Below the pieces are notes generated by a model, which saw nothing but the letters and a program-made list of their open reading frames with translations, was not told the origin of the DNA and made no database searches. Source: Flaccisagitta enflata (lineage: Eukaryota; Chaetognatha; Sagittoidea; Aphragmophora). From it: DNA of 64,000 bases. The first letter of the stretch is position 1; the number at the start of each line of letters is the position of its first letter. This document shows, piece by piece, positions 1 to 8,647 of the stretch. The position numbers and the translations under genes were made by a program. The stretch is from contig OZ231128.1 in the NCBI GenBank assembly GCA_965153355.1, positions 7,378,001 to 7,442,000 of the forward strand, written 5' to 3'.

Positions 1-59
1 GGTGAGGGGAAGGATGGATAGATAGACGGATGTACTGACGGATAAACAGATTGCCTCAG

Positions 60-108
60 TGTTCTACAGGTCCCAGAACTTCGTTCCCTTTGGGGCCGCT
101 GCCCAAAA
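60..108 (-). repeat. solitary arm of family B inverted-repeat element
   Basis: The stretch reads TTCTACAGG, then an ACTTCGT-like part, then TTTGGGGCCGCTGCCCAAAAA. The same arm occurs at 16083-16127 and 53740-53776. No partner arm is visible to its left, so the element is truncated or continues outside the window. Confidence 0.6.
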
Positions 109-180
109 AGCATCTTGGGAAAAGATGCGAGCTAGTTCTTAGTCTCTTTTAAGCAGCTTCTAAAGTTAAGGGAACTTGAA

Positions 181-670
181 ACAAGGCCACAAGACGTACG
201 AGACGTATATAATGGAGTTGACCTGACAATTAATTCACTCTTTTATTTAACTCTTATCAGACAGTTTGACAGAAAATGATATAAATGACTTGAATACCTA
301 AGTCACTTAGATGGCTAATGACTTAAATGGATTAAAATGACTCAAAATGATATAAATGATAACTGAAATTGTCTTGATTGACCGTTTATGGCTTTTAATG
401 ACTTACGGCAACTTTAACTGAAACTAATGACTCAAATGATATATGTGATTAGATGACTTGGCGTCACTGAATGCATCATTTAAATCATTCAATGACGCTA
501 TTTGTAATAATAAATGTCCAAAAGTGAGTTGATGACTGGATGATTTAATGGCTATGGCGTAATAAATTTATGGCTCAATGACTGAAACTTGTTGGAGAAA
601 AATGACTCGTTACACAATTTCTTTATGGATCTGTTGACTTAATTACCTATTATCAAGTTCTAACTTGATT
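181..670. repeat. degenerate ATGACTNAA tandem repeat behind an ACAAGGCC start
   Basis: The AT-rich stretch is built from diverged ATGACTTAA / ATGACTCAA units. It begins at an ACAAGGCC motif like the 5' ends of hairpin elements, and the element at 9979-10191 carries the same ATGACTTAG unit inside. It is probably the remnant of a hairpin element whose 3' end is lost. Confidence 0.45.
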
Positions 671-672
671 GA

Positions 673-923
673 CTAAAATGATTTGATTACCACACTCAAG
701 GCTCTGGTCCATGTTAAACGGTTAAAACCTTTCGGTGGCGTCCATGCTGGGTCCATGTTTAGCTTGTCGAGCTTCTTCTGTTCACAGTCATAGCTTGCTT
801 GCATTTCACATGGTTCGATGGCGCATTCTGTCAACCTCAACTCTTCGTCGTCGTCGTTGTCTTTGTAAGTCAAACATTGAACAGGATCGTCGAAATGAAG
901 ACGTCGACAAAAGATTCCAGGGT
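673..923 (-). CDS. host gene A, exon 10 (Cys-rich extracellular part, last exon seen)
   Basis: A polypyrimidine-rich acceptor (cccctttcaccttatttacag) opens an 83-codon frame ending in TAG. The acceptor phase takes two bases, matching the single base left by exon 9. The product starts PGIFCRRLHFDDPVQC and continues with an acidic run, DNDDDEELRLTEC, and then C-X4-C spacing (CEMQASYDC). Six cysteines and no hydrophobic segment suit the extracellular side of a type II membrane protein, because the only transmembrane segment is in exon 8. The frame could instead be spliced near PPKG at the weak GTTTTA site, with more exons left of the window. The family is not recognised; the coding character looks good (mixed codons, no simple repeat). 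Confidence 0.5.
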
Positions 924-934
924 CTGTAAATAAG

Positions 935-1165
935 GTGAAAGGGGTTCAGGGACAGACATTCTACAAGATGGTTGAAAGGATAACTTTGACAAAAGATTCT
1001 TGGGTTTGAAGGGAGTAAATGGGGGGGGGCATGGTTGGAAAGACAATGAACGGGTTAGTCGAAATAAAGATCTCGACTTAACTAGATTTGAAGAGCGGGT
1101 TTGGGGGGAAATTTGTGGAACAGATCGAACAGATGTACAGTAGATCTCGTCTAGACTTGAGATAA
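935..1165 (-). repeat. degenerate tandem copies of the start of exon 10
   Basis: Two diverged copies of the exon 10 opening (AATCTTTTGTCGACGTCTTC on the minus strand) lie just upstream of the exon, at about 975-1010 and 1035-1080. An unbroken minus frame runs through them, but it has no convincing splice sites. They look like decayed junction duplicates and not extra exons. Confidence 0.4.
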
Positions 1166-1261
1166 CGGGGGCAAGCATTATAGAAAAACAAATGAAGTTA
1201 GGGGTTAATATTTGGAATTTAAAATAATAAAAAAATAATCTATTTTTCATGATAGTCAGTT

Positions 1262-1578
1262 ATCATGGAAACATATTTTCATGTATTCTTGCTATATCAA
1301 TAATATGTTAAGAGATTTATTTAGTTAGCAATATTTAAAATTAAATTTGCTACAATTTTTTTACAGTATATTCTGTATAAATATAGCTTGTTTGGCTATT
1401 AGTAAGGCGTGTATCCATGTGACAGCCCCTAGCAACGGCTAAACAAGCGATATTTTTGCAGAATACATTATGGAAAAGTTGTAGCAAATTGAAACTTAAA
1501 GCAATGCTCTTTTAAGAAATATTTCAAAATATTGAAATCATTGCAAGAAAACATGGATATTTCTATGGCGACCATCCA
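1262..1578. repeat. fold-back (palindromic) repeat, about 320 bp
   Basis: The two halves are inverted copies of each other. AATTTGCTACAA followed by a TATTCTG motif and GCTTGTTTGGC at 1348-1398 pairs with the reverse complement of 1437-1490, and the outer ATGGAAACATATTTTCATG pairs with ACATGGATATTTCTATGG. Identity is roughly 80 percent. A MITE or fold-back element is likely; no clear target duplication was found. Confidence 0.6.
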
Positions 1579-1643
1579 TCATAGGCAATAAAATATTCTT
1601 TTTTAAGTTGATACTTTAAATATTAGTCTTCTTGTTTTTATTG

Positions 1644-2361
1644 TTTTTAGATGCGTCCTCGCATCACTATAAGAGGGTGTGTCCCTGTGTCTGAATGTCT
1701 GTCTGTCACGCGAAAATTTCTAAATGCGATTTTCAAGGTTCATTTCTCTTCATGTCTCTTCATGTCTCTTATATTTCTTATGTCTCTTTCATCTCTTTCG
1801 TCTCTTTTGTCTCTTTTGTCTCCTACATGTCTTTTATGTCTCTTATATGTCTCTTATATCTCTTATGTCTCTTATTTCTCTTATGTATCTTAGGTCCCTT
1901 ATGTCTCTTATGTCTCTTATGTCTCTTATGTCTCTTTTGTCTCTTTTGTCTCTTTTGTCTCCTATATGTGTCTTATGTCTCCTATATCTGTCTTATGTCT
2001 CTTTATGTCTCTTATGTCTCTTTATGTCTCTTTATGTCTCTTAAGTCTCTTATGTCTCTTCATGTCTCTTCGTGAGGATGAGGCGAGGGGAGGGGTGGGG
2101 GGGGGTAGGGAGGCGTGGGGGGGGGTGTTGGGAGGCGTGGGGGCGTGGGGGGTGATGAGGCGATGGGGGAGGGATGTGGGGGGAGTCGTGGGGGCGTTGG
2201 GGGGGGGGGTTGAGGGAGGAATCAGTATATATTTTCTCTTTATCTCTGCATCTTTACATTTTCGTATCATTATATCTTAATATCTTTATATCTTAATCAT
2301 TTATATCATAATATCTTACATCTAAAGAGGACGCATCTATTGGACATCTCTTGGCCTTGTT
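1644..2361 (+). mobile_element. hairpin element, ATGCG subtype, copy 1
   Basis: It starts TTTTTAG-ATGCGTCCTCGCATC followed by CTATAAGAGGG. It ends with GAGGACGCATCT (the reverse complement of the starting half-palindrome), ATTGGACATCTCTTGGCCTTGTT. The interior is a (TCTCTTATG)n minisatellite from 1745 to 2070, then a G-rich GGGGAGGCGTGGGG block, then an AT-rich tail. No open frame is supported. Copies are at 14368-15257 and, as a fragment, at 49276-49392. Confidence 0.75.
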
Positions 2362-2429
2362 CTATAATGCTTGCCCCCGTTTACCAAGGACCAATCAGCC
2401 CTACGAGATACTTAAATTTCCCATAAGAA

Positions 2430-2492
2430 AATGAAAATCATTTTCATTTTCTCGAGTATGTCAAAAAGTCGAAGACTGACTTCGACTTTTTT
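2430..2492. repeat. two adjacent short palindromes
   Basis: GAAAATGAAAATCATTTTC is followed by a hairpin with a 12-bp stem, AAAGTCGAAG paired with CTTCGACTTT around ACTGA. Function is unknown. Confidence 0.5.
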
Positions 2493-2499
2493 CCCGATA

Positions 2500-3205
2500 A
2501 TTATACTCTTACTTCGGCGTCGGCACAGGAATGGCCAAAAGTGCTGACTTACAGTAATAGCATCGTTAAAGCCACCTATACTCTAGCTCTTACTTGGGGA
2601 CGTCAGCACCGGCCAAAAGTGCTTTGACTAGCATTTACAGTCAGTGGACACAAAAACAGGTGTATTTTTCTTAAGCATGATATGATTTTGTGGTTTAGTA
2701 TTTTTATCACTTAATAATATTGATGACCAAAAAAATATCTCTGATCTCTGTAATCTTCAGTAGCAAGAATTATTCATAGAGGTAGGAATGATCGAGGTAA
2801 ATTAAGTTGATATCTTTGAACATAAATGCTTAGTATCATTTCAAAATAGAATTATGATAAAAAATCAAATTTTAAAAGAAAAAAGATAAAATTTACTATT
2901 TCAAATTTTTTTTTTATTAATCAAAATGAGGTCTTTTGTAATTTTATGAGGCATGAATTTTGTATAATTTATTCATACCCTTAATAATAATCTTAACTCT
3001 GGATAATTTCAGCGATGATAAGTATTCCTGCATTAGTAATATCATTGTCTCTCAAAATTATTGTATTGCAGAATTATTCTGGGCTTAAGCAATACACACA
3101 AGTGTTGTTTTGTCCATTGTCTGTTTAAGGCATAGATAAAGCTACCTATACCCTAACTCTTACTTGGGTATGTTGGCACTGGAAGGGCCAAAAGTGCTTT
3201 GATCT
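2500..3205. repeat. three copies of a short dispersed unit, otherwise AT-rich sequence
   Basis: A unit containing CTCTTACTT, GGCAC and GGCCAAAAGTGCTTTGA occurs at about 2502-2560, 2577-2632 and 3143-3200. The interval 2640-3140 is AT-rich and holds nothing recognisable. Confidence 0.4.
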
Positions 3206-3261
3206 TTGTCTGTTGAATTGCTGGAAGTTTCTTGAAGGCAGGTTTGGTTGACATGTAACTC

Positions 3262-3420
3262 CAGTTGAGACACAATCCACCTGCTCAAACACAATCTACC
3301 TTCATGAGTGGAGTGACAATATACACAAGTTGAGACACAATCCACCTGTTCAGACACAATCCAATCAATAATTAGTGGAGTCACAATTTACATAAGTTGA
3401 GACAAAATCCACCCATATGG
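3262..3420. repeat. tandem repeat, unit about 67 bp, 2.4 copies
   Basis: AGTTGAGACACAATCCACC recurs at 3262, 3329 and 3397 with similar spacers. Confidence 0.6.
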
Positions 3421-3606
3421 ATACAACAGTCATTCTTATACCTAAATTATCCTATTCAAACGAACTAACTAATTGGAAATGACTCTGAAATGGTTTTTAC
3501 TTCAAATGATATTTAGTTTTCCTTCGCACACGTATAACTATAGTGACTGATGAAACATGGTTGCACTCTATCAACCTTGTAAAAGAAAGCAGAAAAATCG
3601 CTCTCT

Positions 3607-3840
3607 TCACCCTGCTTTGCAATGTTTTTTATCATTAATGGCATTATGCAAATTAGCACAGACTGCCAAAATCAAATAGACTGGGAACTGACGAACAAAA
3701 ATTGATTTTCCGCTTTGATCCATTAAGTAATGGAAATGTTTGTTGGGCCCAGATATGTCCCCAAACTTTAAACGCTTGTAAAATGATCTGGCAACAAAAT
3801 GGGGTAGCCGTGTATCCGGCCTTGTTTGGTCTTGAAGTCT
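3607..3840 (-). other. coding-like segment, strand and frame uncertain
   Basis: On the minus strand, a TTGTTGCCAG acceptor-like site is followed by a 60-codon frame (FYKRLKFGDISGPNKHF ... HCKAG, stop). It is free of simple repeats. Another minus frame and a plus frame are also open here. It lies between exons 9 and 10 of gene A, but its phase does not fit that model, so it is not joined to it. Confidence 0.2.
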
Positions 3841-3879
3841 CTCTGTCTGTCTCTGTCTCTCTCTCACTCTGTCTGTCTC

Positions 3880-3968
<89 letters not shown>
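3838..3968. repeat. compound (TCTG)n(CT)n microsatellite
   Basis: GTCT units grade into an unbroken CT run from about 3899. It begins 20 bp after a GTATCCGGCCTTGTTT hairpin-element end at 3811-3828. Confidence 0.9.
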
Positions 3969-3974
<6 letters not shown>

Positions 3975-3981
3975 GACCTCC

Positions 3982-4218
3982 TTTTAAGTCGCGTGCTACG
4001 CGAATCTATAAGTCACTTTTTGGTTAGTCCGTCGGCCGGTCAAAAAATTGTTTTAAAGGCTTTTTAAAGTGTATTTTGTGTTTGAATGGTAGAAAAGAAA
4101 CTTTGTTGAGTATAGAGCTATTTAAAATGTTTTTTTGAAAAAAAATCGTTTGTCTGTCTGTCTGCCTGACTTTTTTTGAAATTGCCGACGCACGCGACTT
4201 AGGTCTAATGACCTTGTT
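3982..4218 (+). mobile_element. hairpin element, GTCGCG subtype, short copy
   Basis: It starts TTTTAAGTCGCGTGCTACGCGAATCTATAAG. It ends with GCACGCGACTTAGGTCTAATGACCTTGTTT, where GCACGCGACT reverse-complements the start. It has a (GTCT)n stretch near the distal end and no coding capacity. Confidence 0.7.
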
Positions 4219-4317
4219 TCGGAAAAAATGAATGAATCTCTGCACGATTTTGTTTTTCTTTCCGAATCCTCCGCCAGAGCAAAGCTTCGGGCCGTTAAAC
4301 ATAAAACCCAGCCAACC

Positions 4318-4379
4318 CTTAGCCCTAAAGCTAACCCTGTCCCTAACCCTAACCCTAAACCCACCCCTCACCCTAATTC
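4318..4379 (-). repeat. short degenerate telomere-like (TTAGGG) tract
   Basis: The plus strand carries CCCTTAGCCCTAAAGC and CCCTAACCCTAACCCTAA, i.e. TTAGGG on the minus strand, with interruptions. Confidence 0.55.
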
Positions 4380-4453
4380 TAAAAACTGCTTAAAAAGTCT
4401 TAAAAACAAAAGATCACAGATGATCGTACAATTGTACCCTTGTTTCTACTCAC

Positions 4454-4549
4454 CGTCCTTGTCAACATTCATGAGTCCGTTGTACGGACACTGATTTTCC
4501 GGATCGAGGATTCCCGTTGAGCGTCTCCACGAACAATAAGTAAAGTTAT
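4454..4549 (-). CDS. host gene A, exon 9
   Basis: The exon is 96 nt, between acceptor gtgtcaattag and a strong donor GTGAGT. The two-base start joins the single G left by exon 8 to make an Asp codon. It encodes NFTYCSWRRSTGILDPE and NQCPYNGLMNVDKD, with an NFT glycosylation sequon and two cysteines. This suits the extracellular side just after the transmembrane segment of exon 8. One base is left for exon 10. Confidence 0.55.
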
Positions 4550-4727
4550 CTAATTGACACAAGTCCAAATATATGGTTTGGCCAAATTAAAGAACCCAAT
4601 ATCCAAGTGTATTAGTATTTCTGTTGAATTCATCACATTGAATTTCATATATGGCAGAATTTTGTTCGATAGACATATTAATGGTAGCCGACTGGAAAAA
4701 GTCGTCAACTTGGGATATTTCTGATAT

Positions 4728-4783
4728 GACCGATTGACGGACCGACAAAGTAGGATGTAGAGTCGCGTGCCAGCGACTAAAAA
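4728..4783 (-). mobile_element. hairpin element 3' end fragment
   Basis: GACGGACCGACAAAG is followed by GATGTAGAGTCGCG, a palindrome half and GCGACTAAAAA. The opposite end is not recognisable. Confidence 0.55.
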
Positions 4784-4939
4784 GAATTGTTAAAACTTTT
4801 TTTCCAATGACACCTTTCTCAGGTCAGTAACTCAGGAGCGACGTTTTTCCGAAGTCGATGTAATTAGGAATCAGGAGGAAACAGTTTATTCGTCATTCGT
4901 GAAGATGGTACATAACTCTTTAGTAACACATCAACTTGC

Positions 4940-5051
4940 CTGCGTTAATGATGGTGTGGTTGTAGTTGCGTTCTTTGTCCGGTAGGAGGAGCCACGGCAA
5001 AACGCAAATGCAAAAGGATATCGCAGTGAATGTGAAGAACTTCAAGGCATC
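4940..5051 (-). CDS. host gene A, exon 8 (transmembrane segment)
   Basis: The exon is 112 nt, after a good polypyrimidine acceptor (ccccaacatctttcatttgctag). The donor is CAG followed by GCAAGT, which matches the GC-AG intron class exactly. It encodes DALKFFTFTAISFCICVLP and WLLLPDKERNYNHTIINA, about 19 hydrophobic residues bounded by Lys and by PDKERN. That is a single-pass membrane anchor, followed by an NHT glycosylation sequon. With about 437 residues before it, the product is predicted to be a type II membrane protein. The family is not recognised. Confidence 0.6.
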
Positions 5052-5106
5052 CTAGCAAATGAAAGATGTTGGGGAATGAGATGAATGGTGCTAAATGATA
5101 TCCTGG

Positions 5107-5590
5107 TGAATGTGAACCGTGATTGATGTTTAAATTTGTTACATCTCCGTTTTCAACCGTGATTAATGTTCAAATATGTTACTACTCAGTTACCAACTGT
5201 GATTCATACTTAAATTTGTTACTACTCCGTTGCAAACTGTGATTAATTTTAAGTATGTTACTATTCAGTTACCAACCATTATTAATGTCTAAATATGTTA
5301 CTCCTCAGTTACCAACTGTGATTCATACTTAAATATGTTACTCCTCAGTTACCAACTGTGATTCATGCTTAAATTGGTTACTACTCATTTACCAACCATG
5401 ATTAATGTTTAAGAAGGTTGATACTCAGTTACCAACTGATTCATACTCTAATTTGTTACCAACCGTGATTAATGTTTAAGAATGTTACTACTCCGTTACC
5501 AACCATGATCAATGATTAAGAAGGTTGCTACTCAGTTACCAACCGTGAATATTGTTTAAGAATGTTACTCCTTAGTTACCAACCGTGATT
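5107..5590 (-). repeat. minisatellite, unit about 40 bp, built on the 5' splice site of exon 7
   Basis: About eleven units contain ATCACGGTTGGTAAC on the minus strand. That is the last bases of exon 7 plus the start of its intron. The array begins at the real junction and runs into the intron. Confidence 0.65.
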
Positions 5591-5675
5591 CTATCTTTTC
5601 TGGTCTCGTCTGCGGGATCTTCCAACGATTCATCATTTTCATTTCCGCTCATCAAAGAGTCCAAAACGATGTCAT
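5584..5675 (-). CDS. host gene A, exon 7 (acidic cytosolic part)
   Basis: The exon is 92 nt, after acceptor cattaattgtgctcag. The two-base start joins the G left by exon 6 to make Asp. It encodes DIVLDSLMSGNENDESLED and PADETRKDRIT, rich in Asp and Glu. The frame is closed by a weak donor (ACG then GTTGGT), which is the only one that keeps exon 8 in frame. A better-looking GTAACT four bases later would break the frame. The internal ATG at 5650-5652 could also be a start. Confidence 0.5.
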
Positions 5676-5729
5676 CTGAGCACAATTAATGACATAATGA
5701 CAATCATAATAACAATCACTAGCTATAAA

Positions 5730-5800
5730 TCGTACAATCCAAAAGGATGTCATCTGAGCACAATTGATGACAAAATAACAATCATAATGACAATCAATAA
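5730..5800 (-). repeat. duplicated copy of the exon 7 acceptor region
   Basis: GTCATCAATTGTGCTCAG then ATGACATCCTTTTGGA on the minus strand repeats the intron-exon 7 boundary with few changes. A third copy is at 6568-6605. Neither copy continues as exon 7 does. Confidence 0.55.
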
Positions 5801-5803
5801 CTA

Positions 5804-6216
5804 CACACTTTTCATTTTATAAGAACATGGATTTTTGAAGTGAGCCTCAGCATTCTTATTTTTAGCCCGATTTTAAGGCTCAAGCGTTCTTGATATGTTC
5901 TTATTCTTTAATTAGATAATTTCTTTAAAATCATAAACTCATATTATTATAATAGTATGTCATTTTAAAAAATTGTAAAAAAAAACCATTTTTATTACAT
6001 AAAAAGAAATGTAAGATTTATATTTAATGAATATTGAATTGTCATTATGAAAATCCTTATCAAAGTACCAATTATTTAGGGTTATTTAAATAATTTCACT
6101 AGTTTTTTAAAAAAAATATATTCCCTTCTTCAAATCTAGCGCTCAGCATGTTCTTAAGATGTTCTTATTTTTAGCCAAATTTGAGGCTGATGTTCTTATA
6201 AACAGTGAAAAGCGTG
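5804..6216. mobile_element. MITE with TA target duplication, inserted at a splice donor
   Basis: Terminal inverted repeats start CACACTTTTCA and end TGAAAAGCGTG. Subterminal TATAAGAACAT and GAGCCTCA ... TGAGGCT stretches are also inverted. TA flanks both ends (5802-5803, 6217-6218), as in the Tc1/mariner superfamily. It is 413 bp with no coding. Confidence 0.65.
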
Positions 6217-6219
6217 TAC

Positions 6220-6307
6220 CTCTGCAAAAACAGCCTTTTTATTCATGGGAGAAGGACAAAAGGTGCTCAGTAAGTGCTGCCCGGTTTGGATCTTATCGCT
6301 CACCAAT
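6220..6307 (-). CDS. possible cassette exon, not in the gene A model
   Basis: The 88-nt frame encodes LVSDKIQTGQHLLSTFCP and SPMNKKAVFAE between gtacttcag and GAG followed by GTA. The T and A of that donor are the target site of the MITE at 5804-6216, so the rest of the donor is MITE sequence. Its phase (0 at the end) does not fit exon 7. It may be an alternative exon, a decayed one, or chance. Confidence 0.3.
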
Positions 6308-6344
6308 CTGAAGTACGTATCTCGTTCGCTCGGGAAATGAACAA

Positions 6345-6500
6345 AGACTTGGGCCTTGAGGTTAGGATTTGGGCCTCGAGGCTGGGATTTGGGTCACAAG
6401 ACTAGGATTTGAGGGGGGGACGGACGAGAAGAAGAAGGAGAAAATTCCCCATATGTGTGAAAGCATAAGTCATCAACCTCTTCAGGGCCGCTGCCCAAAA
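6345..6500 (+). repeat. family B fragment with 21-bp-type repeats
   Basis: Three units of GATTTGGGCCTCGAGGCTGG type lead to TTCAGGGCCGCTGCCCAAAAA, the family B arm. Confidence 0.5.
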
Positions 6501-6710
6501 AGGGCAAAACGTTATCGGAGTAATTTGTCTTTTTTTTCTGACAGGTCGTTTTTACAGATGATAAATCTCACAGTCCAAAACGATGTCATCTGAGTACAGT
6601 TAATGACAGAATGACATTATCATACATGCAACGTGACATTATAACCCAATCATTCATCAATTCTATACACCGGATACTTTAACTTCCGAATATTTGATGC
6701 TGCTATTGTA

Positions 6711-6815
6711 CTTGTCTGTCTGGGCCAGCGTGTGTGGGGTGGGTGAGGGTGTGGATGAGGGTTGGACGCCCCTGCCCACCCGTACGCGACGATATCGTGA
6801 CCCCGCGTCACTCTG
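6711..6815 (+). mobile_element. hairpin element end fragment (GTGACGCGGGG subtype)
   Basis: GCCCCTGCCCACCCGTACGCGAC is followed by GATATCGTGACCCCGCGTCACT. It is the reverse complement of the ends at 10561 and 15414. Confidence 0.45.
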
Positions 6816-6847
6816 TTTAATTTCTATAACAGACTTTCTAATTTTAC

Positions 6848-6908
6848 CGTTGTCATCGACGTGTTCAGGGCCAGTATCATCGATATCGCTACCAAATTCC
6901 TCCGTAGA
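6848..6908 (-). CDS. host gene A, exon 6 (acidic)
   Basis: The exon is 61 nt. The acceptor is ctctttctctctctcag, directly preceded by the (CT)n array that reads as (GA)n at 6911-6998 on the plus strand. The donor is GTAAAA. It encodes STEEFGSDIDDTGPEHVDDN with one base left over. The phase fits exons 5 and 7. It is cytosolic in the topology model. Confidence 0.55.
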
Positions 6909-6910
6909 CT

Positions 6911-6984
<74 letters not shown>

Positions 6985-6998
6985 AGAGAGAGAGAGAG
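6911..6998 (-). repeat. (CT)n microsatellite serving as the polypyrimidine tract of exon 6
   Basis: About 88 bp of nearly pure CT on the minus strand end at the CAG acceptor of exon 6. Confidence 0.75.
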
Positions 6999-7039
6999 GA
7001 GGCACGGGCAGGCACAGAAAAAAAGTAAGCAAAACAGAC

Positions 7040-7128
7040 GGTGAACGGACCGACGGACGGACCGACGGACGAACCGACGGACTGACCGACAAAGCGGGGT
7101 GTAGAGTCGCGTAGCACGCGACTAAAAA
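7040..7128 (-). mobile_element. hairpin element 3' end fragment
   Basis: GACGGACCGACGGACGAACC repeats lead to GGTGTAGAGTCGCGTAGCACGCGACTAAAAA. The other end is unresolved. Confidence 0.6.
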
Positions 7129-7369
7129 CTGCTTGTTTTTACTAGGTAAATACTAAACAACTAGGCGAAATTTTGGATGATGCGAAATTGTTGAAATTAG
7201 AAATTCTGAGTGTTGACAGCCCCCCTCCCTGTTTCACTTGCCCACCCTAATAACTTCCCCTGCCCATTCGCATTACTATTCCTGTCCAACCGCATTACTG
7301 CCCCTGTCTACCCCCAAGCGACTACTTTTTGTCCGTGTATTCGCCTTTGTTCTTAAGTTTTGTTCTTAC

Positions 7370-7415
7370 TCTAAAAACAGACTTGCTCTTTCTGGACATT
7401 GCTTCCTCCAGAAAT
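7370..7415 (-). CDS. host gene A, exon 5
   Basis: The exon is 46 nt, between a strong acceptor (ctattccaatccccacacag) and a strong donor (AGA then GTAAGA). It encodes FLEEAMSRKSKSVFR, a basic patch in the cytosolic part. It starts with one base completing the Glu codon from exon 4 and ends in phase 0, matching exon 6. Confidence 0.5.
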
Positions 7416-7607
7416 CTGTGTGGGGATTGGAATAGTTAAGTCTTAGCCGGTTCATGTAGATTTCTGTTTATTTATCACATTCATCATTAACTTGGGTTTT
7501 TTTTATGAACGTGGATTTGAAACTTACTTCATGGTTGAAACTTACTTCATGGTCGTGTCGCCGACAAAGGAATCAACTGTGGAATCTTTTGAACGCTCTG
7601 AGATCAG

Positions 7608-7976
7608 ATGAGATAAAATCATGATACGAGATCAGATGATATGAAAGAAGATCAGATTGGGTGCATCAAATCAGAAAAGATGAAATCATGAAACAAGATC
7701 AGAGATCAGATTGGATGCATTAAATCAGATCCATTGAAATCATGATACGCGATCAGATGATATCAGATAAGATCAGATTGGATGCATTAAATAAAACGAA
7801 ATGAAATAACAAAATGACATCAGATGATCTCAGATAAGATCAGATTGGATGCGTAAAATCAGATGAGATGAAATTATGAAATGAGATCGGATGAGATCAG
7901 GAATGATCAGATTGGATGCATCAGATCAGATGAAATGAAATCATGGAAAGAAATCAGATAATATCAGATAATTTTA
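7608..7976. repeat. minisatellite, unit about 71 bp (GATCAGATGATATCAGATAA type)
   Basis: About five units are built on GATCAGAT, GATGCATCAAATCAGATG and GAAATCATGA. The same family forms a second array at 11101-11500. Confidence 0.75.
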
Positions 7977-8094
7977 TAAATCTTAACTCTAACCTAAACA
8001 TTCTAAAATCTGTATTTATCTTTTTATCAAGTGGAGGCACCTTTTGGTGGAGCACCCTGTATCTGATTATTGGAGTTAAACGCCCGAAACTCAC

Positions 8095-8128
8095 TCAAGG
8101 GTGCAGGTCTCCAACGGATGATCAGAGA
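8095..8128 (-). CDS. host gene A, exon 4 (micro-exon)
   Basis: The exon is 34 nt with a strong donor (CTTGA then GTGAGT) and a modest acceptor (ccttaaaatgtccag). It encodes SDHPLETCTL, with two bases at each edge. Phases fit exon 3 (one base left) and exon 5 (one base needed). Its short length and weak acceptor make this the least secure joined exon. Confidence 0.35.
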
Positions 8129-8297
8129 CTGGACATTTTAAGGTATCTTAAATTAGAGAAGAATATTATTTTTTTTATAAATATGGCAAAGTACTTTTTA
8201 CCCTTCATGGAGACCTATCATCCCATGATGTATCTCCTTTGAAGATGAATTCCCAGTCCTTCAATCACTAACTTTTCCCTTTAACACAATATACATT

Positions 8298-8612
8298 GGG
8301 TGTTCGAAAAAAAATTGCAGAGGTTTTCCGTTGAATACGCCCACTATGGAGCACATAGAGACGCAAATAAGGTACCATTTGATAGAGGTCAATTTGTTTT
8401 ACATTTAGGTATATGATCTTTTGTTTTTTCACTAAAGATTCTCCTCTTTTTCACTAAAGATTCTCCTCTTTAAGCTTTGAAAAGGACCACTGAGACACCA
8501 GCTAATGCAAAAATCTTTTAAAATTATACTCTGTGAACAAAGATCTAGACAGCTGAAAAAATTGCACATTTCTAGCTGCTCTTGTTTGAAAGTCAATTTG
8601 CTTTCGAACACC
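8298..8612. mobile_element. mariner-like MITE relic
   Basis: GGGTGTTCGAAAAAAAATTG at the left pairs with CAATTTGCTTTCGAACACC at the right, about 315 bp apart and close to TA on both sides. It has no coding. The GGGTGTTC start resembles mariner termini. Confidence 0.45.
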
Positions 8613-8647
8613 TGTTATATAGTAACAACTTAACTTAACTTAACAAG

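Noticed and set aside
1695-2280. Open frames of 80-126 codons over the TCTCTTATG array
   Set aside because: They come from a 9-bp period in a mobile-element core.
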